Shown here: piece by piece, positions 1 to 8,400 of the stretch
Layout of the letters: the number at the start of each line of letters is the position of its first letter
How positions within the stretch are numbered: the first letter of the stretch is position 1
Assembly: GCA_018400335.1 (NCBI GenBank)
Contig: JAGYMT010000035.1
Span: forward strand, 1 to 10,184
Direction of reading: 5' to 3'
From: Kiritimatiellia bacterium
GTDB taxonomy: Bacteria; Verrucomicrobiota; Kiritimatiellia; JAAZAB01
DNA: 10,184 nt
Made by a program: the position numbers and the translations under genes
Notes under the pieces: model-generated
What the model saw: the letters and a program-made list of their open reading frames with translations, nothing else
The model's database searches: none
What the model was told of the DNA's origin: nothing

Positions 1-1
1 C

Positions 2-1666
2 GAGTCGCTCGACAAGAAAACACCCCTGCTCCGCTCCCTCGGCGCGCTTACCGAACAGGTCAGCCGCATGGCAAAACTTTTCGGCATAGACTGCTCCCGC
101 AAGCGGCCGTTCGCGACACTCGGCGCGGAACAGGAGTATTTTCTGGTGGACCGTAAATTCTATCAGGCCCGCCCGGATCTCATCCAGACCGGCCGCACCC
201 TGTTCGGGATCAAGCCGGCCAAGCACCAGCAGCTTGACGATCATTATTACGGCGTGATCAAGAGCCGCGTACTGGCTTTCATGAACGAGCTTGATGTCGA
301 GCTCTGGAGATGCGGAGTCCCGGCCAAGACGCGCCACAACGAGGTCTGCCCCGGCCAGTTCGAGATTGCGCCAATCTATGAAGAGCTGAACCTCGCGGTT
401 GATCATAACATGCTCGTGATGGAAATACTGCGCGACGTCGCCGAGCGGCACGGCCTGGCATGCCTCATCCACGAGAAGCCTTTCGCCGGCATGAACGGCT
501 CCGGCAAGCACAATAACTGGTCCATCCACGGGCCGGACGGCATGAACTGGACCTCACCCGGAAGCACGCCGCGCGATAACGCCAGGTTCCTGACGATAAT
601 ATGCGCGCTTATGAAAGCGGTGGACACCCATGCGGAGCTTCTCCGCGCCGCTGTGGCCTCGGCGGGAAACGACCGTCGTCTTGGCGCCAACGAGGCGCCG
701 CCGGCTATCATGTCCATCTTCCTCGGCCAGCAGTTGTCCGAAATCATCAGCAGGATGGAGATCGGCGCAGCAAGAAAACAGGATGCTTTCGCGCCGCGGG
801 CTCAAAGCAGGAAAAACGCGGCCGGTGACATCGAACCCTGGCAGGGAATCAAGCTGGGGGTTTCTTCGCTGCCCGCCCTGCCCCGCGACATCACGGATCG
901 CAACAGGACTTCCCCGCTGGCGTTCACCGGCAATAAGTTCGAATTCAGGGCGGTCGGGTCAAGCCAGAGCTGCGCGGGAGCGACGATAGTCCTGAACACG
1001 ATCGTAGCGGAAGCGCTCGACGGTATCTGCTCGCGGCTCGAAGCGGAGCTCGCCGCCGGCAAACCGTTCAATGATTCCCTCGAACGGATTCTCAGGGAAA
1101 TCGTGGCTGCGCACAAGCGAGTCCTCTTCGACGGCGACAGCTACTCGGACGCCTGGCTCAGGGAGGCGGCAAAGCGCGGGCTCCCGAACTTGAAATCCAC
1201 GCCGGAAGCTCTGAAAGCCCTTGTTGACAAAAACACCATTGCCCTTTTCGGAAAATACGGGGTGCTGTCCGACAGGGAGCTGCGCTCCAGATACGAGATC
1301 TACCTGCACACATACGAACAAATGATCACCATCGAGGCGGGCTGCGCCGCCTCGATGGCGCGCACCATGATCGCGCCCGCAGCTCTTCAATATCAGCGGG
1401 ACCTCGCCGAAACAATCAAGGCGCTGAAGGCAGTCGGCATGAAGAACACGCCGCAGACAGAGAAGCTCCTCGACGCGGTGTCTTCCGCCGCGGAAAAACT
1501 GCTGGCGGCTGTCGCCAGACTGGAGTCGGCGGCCCGAAAGGGATCGGCGACGGAGATGATACGTAGAATGGACGCGCTGCGGATAAGCGCCGACAGGCTG
1601 GAGGAGCTGGTGCCGGAGGACCTCTGGCCCCTGCCCTCCTACGCCGACCTGATGTTCATGATGTAG
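2..1666 (+). CDS. glnN: Type III glutamine synthetase, 5'-truncated by the window edge
   Basis: Makes glutamine from glutamate, ammonia and ATP in the cytoplasm, the central step of ammonium assimilation. The frame is open from base 2, and residues before the ATG at 68 already read like the family (ESLDKKTPLLRSLGAL), so that ATG is internal. About 555 residues are present; type III enzymes are usually about 700, so roughly the first 150-180 are missing. Counting from the codon at 68, the visible catalytic motifs are GAEQEYFLVD (19-28, metal-binding glutamates), NEVCPGQFEIAP (91-102), GMNGSGKHNNWSI (141-153), GNDRRLGANEAPPAI (200-214) and NRTSPLAFTGNKFEFRAVG (279-297). The long helical C-terminus ending WPLPSYADLMF is typical of GSIII rather than GSI or GSII. 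The gene is intact from the left edge to its TAG stop. It converges on the minus-strand cluster and has no evident functional link to it. Identification is firm from motifs; regulation lies outside the window. Confidence 0.96.
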   Translation, partial: ESLDKKTPLLRSLGALTEQVSRMAKLFGIDCSRKRPFATLGAEQEYFLVDRKFYQARPDLIQTGRTLFGIKPAKHQQLDDHYYGVIKSRVLAFMNELDVELWRCGVPAKTRHNEVCPGQFEIAPIYEELNLAVDHNMLVMEILRDVAERHGLACLIHEKPFAGMNGSGKHNNWSIHGPDGMNWTSPGSTPRDNARFLTIICALMKAVDTHAELLRAAVASAGNDRRLGANEAPPAIMSIFLGQQLSEIISRMEIGAARKQDAFAPRAQSRKNAAGDIEPWQGIKLGVSSLPALPRDITDRNRTSPLAFTGNKFEFRAVGSSQSCAGATIVLNTIVAEALDGICSRLEAELAAGKPFNDSLERILREIVAAHKRVLFDGDSYSDAWLREAAKRGLPNLKSTPEALKALVDKNTIALFGKYGVLSDRELRSRYEIYLHTYEQMITIEAGCAASMARTMIAPAALQYQRDLAETIKALKAVGMKNTPQTEKLLDAVSSAAEKLLAAVARLESAARKGSATEMIRRMDALRISADRLEELVPEDLWPLPSYADLMFMM

Positions 1667-1715
1667 TTGCGCAGTTCAAGATGCCGTTATCATCGCGCCA
1701 AACAGGTGCAAAACG

Positions 1716-1809
1716 ACACTTGACCGCATTCTCGACCGACACACTTACACGGATACACTTAAACGCACACACCTAAACGGATACCCTTAAACGACTCGCT
1801 TCAACGAAA
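1716..1809. repeat. Degenerate 14-bp tandem repeat, about six units
   Basis: Consensus ACACTTAAACGGAT. Units seen: 1716-1729 (11/14 matches), a diverged 11-base spacer at 1730-1740, then 1741-1754 (13/14), 1755-1768 (12/14), 1769-1782 (13/14), 1783-1795 (11/14 when its shared last base is counted) and 1796-1809 (9/14, register slipped by one base). It lies in the gap between two convergent genes and is not coding in either. The core TTAAACG is the best conserved part. Function unknown: it could be a slippage-generated minisatellite or an array of protein-binding sites. Confidence 0.7.
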
Positions 1810-1862
1810 CGCGAGAATGGTGGACGATTGGAACACCCTCTATTCGCACTCCTATCTGGAAC

Positions 1863-1896
1863 AGTTGAACTGCTCTATATAGGTTCAACTCTTTTT
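1863..1896 (+). terminator. Probable intrinsic terminator for glnN
   Basis: A perfect 8-bp stem, AGTTGAAC (1863-1870) with GTTCAACT (1883-1890), encloses a 12-base loop. CTTTTT follows at 1891-1896 on the plus strand. The stem is AT-rich for an intrinsic terminator and sits about 200 bases after the glnN stop, so it may be weak. On the minus strand no T-run follows the hairpin, so it does not look like a standard terminator for the opposing operon. Confidence 0.5.
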
Positions 1897-1906
1897 AGGA
1901 TAAACA

Positions 1907-1916
1907 GTCGTACGAC
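1907..1916. other. Perfect 10-bp palindrome GTCGTACGAC
   Basis: GTCGTACGAC is its own reverse complement. It begins five bases beyond the TGA stop of the minus-strand 1174-residue gene and lies between that stop and the glnN terminator hairpin. It is too short, and lacks a T-run, to act as a terminator alone. It may be a protein-binding site or chance. Confidence 0.35.
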
Positions 1917-1921
1917 ATTAA

Positions 1922-4900
1922 TCAGGTGCATAACAGCCGGCTGGAAAACGGCGGTGTGCCAGACAAATCATACACAACGGAAACTCCGGGCGGCAATGAA
2001 ACGCTCACGCCCTCCCACTCCAGGAGCCGGAAATAGGGAGAGACGGCGATATCTGCATTGATCATGAAAGTCGTGGGGTTATGAACTTCAAGCCGCCATG
2101 CTCTCTCTCCAACCTGCGCCAGGCTCAGGATCAAAGCCCGGTGCGTGGCAGTCAGAGGGTGTCCGATAAAGACACGCCAATCCATGGAGGACGTGTCAAG
2201 CGTGGCGTAAGTCGTGCCTTCAAGAATGCCAAGGGGCCGCCAGCGATTGAGCCCTCGATCCACGAAGAAGACGGGCCAGCGGTCACAAAGACCGTGTACT
2301 ATCATCGGTAGAGCCATGGGCAAGTCGGTGCGCGGAATGGTAAAAGCCACGCCATCAGATGACTGTGCGTCCATTTCCAGGAACAAGCGTTGAGACCGGA
2401 CTTCTCCCTGCTCCATTTCAAGCGAGTATACCGGAGCGCCACACAGTCCCATGTCGCGTCGAATCTGATCGTACAGGTCGCGATCACAATGCTCATGTGT
2501 CCCTCCGATCGCGACTATCCTGATGGAAGTCGTGGCGTTCGGACCGGGAAGTTGGTCAATAGGCAACGCAAGCCCCACGTCACGATCGCCCCTGTTCAGC
2601 CGCGACAGAAGCAGGTCGGCGCCATCGTTAAGAAAGATAGCCGGCCGGCTTCCGCCCTGCCGGGAGACGATGGCCTCGCCACGCCGCCAGCGCTCGGCCA
2701 CCGGGCCGCTCCCCGACATATCCACGGACGAACCGTCCGATCGATGCAGGACGTGGTCGCCCCTGCTCGTCCAACCCATGAAAAGAGGCTGCGTGAGGCC
2801 GGGATCCCGTTTGAAACTCATGTTGTACTGGTACAACTTGGTCGTAAGGCTGTGCGGACGCGGACGAAAAATGACACCCTGGCGGCGCACTCGCACATAG
2901 CGGGTCGGGAACATTCCGTAAAGGCCGAACCCCTGCTCGCCGCCGAAGAAGTAAGGAGCTTCGGGGTCGTATCCATTATCGCAAACAAAGCCGGAAATGG
3001 CGACATCCGTGCTGATCATCTCCTGGCCGGTATTGACCATCAGGCCGCGCTCGGGCGGTGAAAGCGCCGGCAGTTCGAGCTTGACCAGGATGCCGGTGCC
3101 AGGTGCGCAAACACCTCCGTCGGTTGGCGTACTGATGTCGCGAACCGGATCCGCGGGCACCGGGAAGATGGCGTCGCCTGTGAACCACCACTTTCCGAGG
3201 TAGGGGCTGCTCCCGCCCCATTGCATGGGATTATAGGTGAGAAAGGTGTTGCCGGACCAGCCATAAGCCAGGCCGCGCTCGTCCTTTTCGTATCCGATCG
3301 CCAGCGGGTTATTGCGATCCGCGCAGTAGAACTCGCACCAGTCGAGCCGCAAGCTCGCATAGTCCGATGTCATCACCGTGCCGCCGCGCGCGTCGCTTGC
3401 CTCCAGCCACAACTGGCGTTGTTGGTGGTGGACCAGATCCAGTTCGCGGATAAAAGTTCTCTCGCCGTCACACTGCCAACGGCGAAACAGGACTTCACCG
3501 TCATATATGCGCACCTCGCGCAATCCGATTTCGGACGTGACATGAATACGCAGGCGCATATGGACCACATCAACGCGGAACCAGTCGCCGGTCGGCGGGA
3601 TTTCATGATCCGGCGCGCGCCAGGACGGGTCCCGATCACTTGCCGACATCGTCCAGGCCCGCACCACCGGACCGTTCGAGATCGACTGAAACGGATGGCC
3701 GTACTGCCAACAATCCAACCGATAACGAGGGCTGTTTATTACCTCTTCATCAATCATGCCCCACCACTCGAGTTCAGGCGCGAAATGCTTGCGCATCACC
3801 TTGTCGCGCATGAGATCATACGGTTCCAAAATCCAGTTGAGCCAACCGGATTCCGCGGCGCGATCAAAATCTTCGGGAGCGGACATGAAGGTGAGCGCGG
3901 TCGGAATCAAGCGCAACCCCTTATCGGCCAGCATGCCATACCGGTCCCGCGCGTCCTCAATAACGCGACCGTCCTCCCACGTAATCAGAGCGATGGAATC
4001 ATTCATTCGGTTCTGCAGAATGGTCTTGGGCGAATCGGCATGGCGATACGTGCCTCGTCTAACCCGCATTTGATTATGTTCTCCGAACACCAGCGCGAAA
4101 TGCACCTGCTCCACGCTGGAGTTTCGCGGATTATTCCCCGGCTTATTAGCCAGCGTCCGACCATCTTCCGAGAGAATGTCGGGTAGAGGCAAACCGATGG
4201 TGTAGCCATACTGGAAATATCGGCTGCCGACCAGATCGGCGATGGTATAGCCGGGCACCGCAAGAAACGAGTCCGTGCTAAGCCGTTCGCAGTCGGCTTT
4301 CAGCGCCTCGAACTTAGCCTTGTCGAGGGCTTCGAAATCCTCGAGGAAGACGATAAAATCATGCCCGGCGGCCTTGGCCCTGAACACATAATCGTCCGGA
4401 GTCCCTCTTCCGGATGAGTAAGCCGTGCGCGCTCCGATGAGACCTTTTATCGGGCGCGAATCGGGCGGAAACGGGGCGCCGGCCCAAAGGACTGGAGGGT
4501 CGGCGGGAAAGCGCTGCACCTGCGGAATGAGAGCCTCTGGATCAGTGCCGGCGCCGCCGATTTTTACGTCCGCCAGCGAAGGCTCGGCCAGCCAGCGCAA
4601 AGCGTTGAGGAACAGCCGCAGGAAATCGGACTTTTCCCCTTCAAAACCGTCCGTCAGCAATTGCCTGCCCATCGGATAGTTATTGGGCGAAAAGATGTTG
4701 TATCCGCCCGGAATGCCGCAAAACACCAGACGTCCCGGCATCACCTCCCGCATAAAGATCAGAGGAACTGACGCGTGGTAGCCCTCATGATTCTCTCCGG
4801 GCAAGCCATATCCAACGATTTCAAGCGCCTCGGTGCGGCTGTCCGGCTTTGCGGCCAGCGCCACTTTCCAGCCTTCGCTTGTCGCTCGCAACGGGCGGGT

Positions 4901-5446
4901 TGCGGCGGCCAACCCCATATTAGCCGGAAACCAGACGCCGCTCACCCCCTCTCCCAGCGCTTCGGCCACTGCCGACGCGCGAATCATATGGCCGTTATCG
5001 CATGTGTCCGAAGACTGAACAATCCTCAGCATTAATGCTTCCATGCCGAAGCGTCCGAACAGAATGTGGAAGGGCATCTGCTCATCAACCGGCACGCAGG
5101 CAAAAACACCGCCGCCCCGACTGACGTGGCGCTCCACCGCCGCGACCACAGCTTCCATCACGGCGATTTCCCCCTGCCTGGTATGGCGAGGAATGCGATA
5201 ACGGCCCAGAACGACCACGTTGTAACGGCCCGTGTCGAGCCGCGCCGCGATCTCGCGGAAGTCGCATACCCCCACTTCAAAACCGGCTTCCGTCATCGGT
5301 CGCGCAACCCAGTCCGCGTGCGCGCCATACTCCATGAGCACCGCCGCGCGGCGTGATGTTTTCGATGATCGCTTCCTTTGGGACTCTCCCTGAACATCAG
5401 GAATGGAATTCGTAAACTTCTCGTTCAATGCCGCTTTCGTAGTCAT
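1922..5446 (-). CDS. Large protein with amidotransferase-like and degenerate PHP (CehA/McbA-like) domains
   Basis: 1174 residues, apparently cytoplasmic: the N-terminus is a basic tail (SQRKRSSKTSRR, 22-33) with no hydrophobic signal segment. Residues 33-290 alternate strand and helix and end in GRLVFCGIP (238-246) and FLRLFLNALRWLAEP (275-289). This resembles class I glutamine-amidotransferase/ThuA-like folds, though no catalytic Cys-His-Glu triad is evident. Residues 333-560 resemble a PHP metallohydrolase: KGLIGARTAYSSGRGTP (334-350), HDFIVFLED (362-370) and LAVPGYTIAD (395-404) line up with KGDLHVHTxYSDGxGTP, FIAITDHN and VIPGxEIT, but the metal ligands are replaced. Residues 588-700, starting SISNGPVVRAW, look like the beta-sandwich that follows PHP domains in CehA/McbA-type proteins. 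Residues 700-1174 are rich in Trp and Tyr and look beta-rich; I do not recognise them. The ATG is set by a strong ribosome-binding site and overlaps the upstream gene's stop by 4 bases. A catalytic role is doubtful; binding or structural roles are possible. Confidence 0.8.
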   Translation of the reverse strand: MTTKAALNEKFTNSIPDVQGESQRKRSSKTSRRAAVLMEYGAHADWVARPMTEAGFEVGVCDFREIAARLDTGRYNVVVLGRYRIPRHTRQGEIAVMEAVVAAVERHVSRGGGVFACVPVDEQMPFHILFGRFGMEALMLRIVQSSDTCDNGHMIRASAVAEALGEGVSGVWFPANMGLAAATRPLRATSEGWKVALAAKPDSRTEALEIVGYGLPGENHEGYHASVPLIFMREVMPGRLVFCGIPGGYNIFSPNNYPMGRQLLTDGFEGEKSDFLRLFLNALRWLAEPSLADVKIGGAGTDPEALIPQVQRFPADPPVLWAGAPFPPDSRPIKGLIGARTAYSSGRGTPDDYVFRAKAAGHDFIVFLEDFEALDKAKFEALKADCERLSTDSFLAVPGYTIADLVGSRYFQYGYTIGLPLPDILSEDGRTLANKPGNNPRNSSVEQVHFALVFGEHNQMRVRRGTYRHADSPKTILQNRMNDSIALITWEDGRVIEDARDRYGMLADKGLRLIPTALTFMSAPEDFDRAAESGWLNWILEPYDLMRDKVMRKHFAPELEWWGMIDEEVINSPRYRLDCWQYGHPFQSISNGPVVRAWTMSASDRDPSWRAPDHEIPPTGDWFRVDVVHMRLRIHVTSEIGLREVRIYDGEVLFRRWQCDGERTFIRELDLVHHQQRQLWLEASDARGGTVMTSDYASLRLDWCEFYCADRNNPLAIGYEKDERGLAYGWSGNTFLTYNPMQWGGSSPYLGKWWFTGDAIFPVPADPVRDISTPTDGGVCAPGTGILVKLELPALSPPERGLMVNTGQEMISTDVAISGFVCDNGYDPEAPYFFGGEQGFGLYGMFPTRYVRVRRQGVIFRPRPHSLTTKLYQYNMSFKRDPGLTQPLFMGWTSRGDHVLHRSDGSSVDMSGSGPVAERWRRGEAIVSRQGGSRPAIFLNDGADLLLSRLNRGDRDVGLALPIDQLPGPNATTSIRIVAIGGTHEHCDRDLYDQIRRDMGLCGAPVYSLEMEQGEVRSQRLFLEMDAQSSDGVAFTIPRTDLPMALPMIVHGLCDRWPVFFVDRGLNRWRPLGILEGTTYATLDTSSMDWRVFIGHPLTATHRALILSLAQVGERAWRLEVHNPTTFMINADIAVSPYFRLLEWEGVSVSLPPGVSVVYDLSGTPPFSSRLLCT

Positions 5447-8400
5447 TCGTCCTCCTTTCCGGACAGCGCTCCGTATTCGATCCCTTCGCCGATGGGACGT
5501 CCATACGAGTCAACCAGGCGCGCATAGAAGCGCGCCCCCTCGTAGCCGCTGGAGATTTTAAGGAGCACATGGTTGACTCCCGCGCGCAGATGCGCCGGCG
5601 CCGCGTCCTGGTCTGGAACCGCCGGACGATAGATATGGCTTGATGAAATCATTTCGCCGTTCACCCAGACGTCAAGTCCGATGTCGCTCCCCGTGAGCAG
5701 CGTCACGGCACGATCGCGATCACTGTGAACTTGCGTGTAGGCGTAGGCCACCATCGGTTTCGAGCGGCTGGCGGGCGATGCAAGCCCAAACAGTCCGGCA
5801 AGATCCACGCCCTCGCCGCCCAACGCATCCAAGCCCGGGGCGAGAAGCCGCCGCCAGGCCAGATGCGTCGGCGCCGCCGGCGCCGATCCACCCATTGAAG
5901 AAGCCATGCGCAGCGCGCTTTCATCACTCTCGCGCGACGCAACGGCGAAAGTGTCGGCCAGGTTGACCGGGCGCGTCTCCGGCTCATATACGTCCAGCTC
6001 AGAATCCACCTCGCCCGTCCACAGCGCCTTCGGGAAGTTGTGGTATGGGAAAGGCCCTGCGACGTACCAGTCCCGCAGGTAGAGCCGAGCGCGGTCAATG
6101 GCCTCCTGGGCGGCCAGCGCGGCGCGCACCGCGCCGACACGCTCGTTAATCCCCTTTTCTTCGACGACGCCGTCGGTCAAGGGCACGACATGGATTTCGT
6201 CACGATCCACCGTGGCGCGCGCCGGCGTTCCCGCGGCTACTACTCCGTTCAGCGTGACTTGGGGCGGCTTGGAAAACCCGAAAGCAAGGAGCGCGCTTGC
6301 CATGTCGGAGCCGGTTTGGTCGGCGCATGGCGCGTAGTCAACGCGCAACGTGTTTTTGCTCAGACAAACCTCTACGCGCAGATTGCTCACGCGTCCGTCC
6401 GCGATCAGCTCAATGCCGCCGGGAACAGTGAACGCAAAGAAAGTGGGATCAGGAAGCGGGACTTGCGCCGAATAGATGTCGCCTTCGATGTTTTTCTGCA
6501 CCTGGCTGACGCGATTGATCTCGGCGCGGAGCACTGCTCCGGCCTTCTCCGACCGTCCATCACGGCTTATCTGACAAAACGGCGATTCCCGCCAGATGTG
6601 CGCGGGAGGATCGGGGTCCTTGCCGTTGACCCGCCTGTAGGCGAATTTTCCTTCGACCGGCATGTAGCCGGCGGCTATGTCATCGCCGGCTCGATTCCGG
6701 TAGTTCACGTGGAAAATGCCTGCATCCGCTTCCCATCGAGCGCTGAATTTCGCCTCGCGGACATGCTTCTGGAAATCGGAAAAGGACGGGTATTCGGAGG
6801 CGTCACCGAACTCGACCACAAAGCCGCTGACCGCCGCGTTGACGGCGTCCCAATCGGCGGTCGCGGGGGCAAGCTCCGTCGCGCCGCGGCGATTGAAGCA
6901 CTCCAGATAGAACGCCGGAGACAAGGGGCGTCCGCCGTATTCCGACATGGGAACCGGGTCGCCGGAGCGCAGCACAACCTCCGCGTCCCGCCCAAGATCG
7001 CTCGCCGGCAGCGGAATGATCCCCAGGTAGGTGACGCCATCTTTCATAGTTAGGCGCTGGTCAAAACTCGCTTTGGCTGGCAGGGCGTCCACCGGCTTGT
7101 CGCCAATATACCACTCGCATGAGGGTTTCGCGTTCAGGTCGAAAAAGGCGAGCGCTCCAAGCAGGTTTGTTACGCCCTTTCGCCCCGAGAGACCTCTTGG
7201 TGTCATGAAAATCACTTGCGTGTTTCTAACCTGGAGCGTCCCGATGTCTTCATTACGCCGTCCGTAGCGGTGGCGGATGCCCGAGTTGTTAACCCAGTAG
7301 TTGAGCGTATAGGTTCCCAGGTCGGCGGCGCTCTGAGCCTGATCGGTCACGCGCTTCCACTGCGCCATGACGGGCGCCATCTGTGTCTCATTGGCACGGT
7401 CGGTGCTCGCCAGCCCGTAATGCAAGCCCAGGTATGAGCGGTTGAGCCCTGTCCATTCGTTGCGGGTTATCATCTCGAAGGGCAGCGGCTTATCGTCCAC
7501 CAGGCGCGTCATCCACGCCGGGGCCCACGGCCCGAAAATCGTCTGATAGGCCGCTGTGTCCGGCGGACCGTTGTAATTGAGCACCGGAAAGCCGAGCACA
7601 TTGCCGGCCGCAATGTCAACCGGCAGATGAACGCCCAGGCGGGAGTGCGCGTGCAGAATGTGCTGCAGCCCGGACTGCTGGAAGAGCGTGTCCGTGATAG
7701 TGCCCCGCGGAACGGGATAGATCAAACGGCGCAGGCCGGGATGGTATGCCGACGCGACCTCCTCGAAAGTCTTGAATGTCACCATTTGGCCGATCAGCCG
7801 ATCAAAAGGCGTGGGGCCGAAATCGGCAAACACCTTCTGCGGCGGCCAAGTGCTGGTCAAATAATCGCCGGTCATCGACTCCTGCGTGCTCCCGTCGCGC
7901 CAGCTCCACAACCGAAGCACGATGTTCTCCAAACCGAAGCGTCCGTCGGCGATGGCGTGTTCGGAGCCGATAATCCCGCCGCCGAGTAGCGCGCCCAGAA
8001 TCGCGCAATGGTTGAAGCCGATTGTCGAGATGCAGCGTGTATAGGGGCCGCGGAAAAAGCTCTCGTTCCCGCGCCAGTCCCGGGTCGCCTCGTAGTATTT
8101 ATAACCCTTCTCCCAGGCAGCCTGCTGCATGTGTCCGAATTCCTTTGTTGGACGGTCGGGCATCAACTGGGATTCCCAATAGAGCTTCACATAATCCCGC
8201 GCCGGCGCCGGGAGCAGTTCACGATACACGTACCAGAGCATCAGTATCTCGGGCACGTCCCACCCGCACCAGTACCGCGGAGGCTTGCCCATCAGGTTGT
8301 CTATTTCGCGGCGGTAGAGCTTCGGATCGCCGGATTCCAGGTTTTTCGGGAAAAAGCGGTTGCTCATGACTCGCAACTCGCGGAGGCGCTGCCATTGCCA

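Noticed and set aside
1828..2061. Small plus-strand frame spanning the intergenic gap
   Set aside because: Runs through the terminator hairpin and into the 3' end of the opposing gene; no ribosome-binding site or familiar composition.
3221..4186. 321-residue open frame on the plus strand
   Set aside because: Antisense to the 1174-residue gene, which has coherent domain structure; no family resemblance or convincing start context.
5350..5383. Twin-arginine-like SRRAAVL near the N-terminus of the 1174-residue protein
   Set aside because: No hydrophobic segment follows; the sequence runs directly into the first strand and helix of the amidotransferase-like domain.
6040..7053. 337-residue open frame on the plus strand
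   Set aside because: Antisense shadow of the 1330-residue gene, with no sensible protein pattern.
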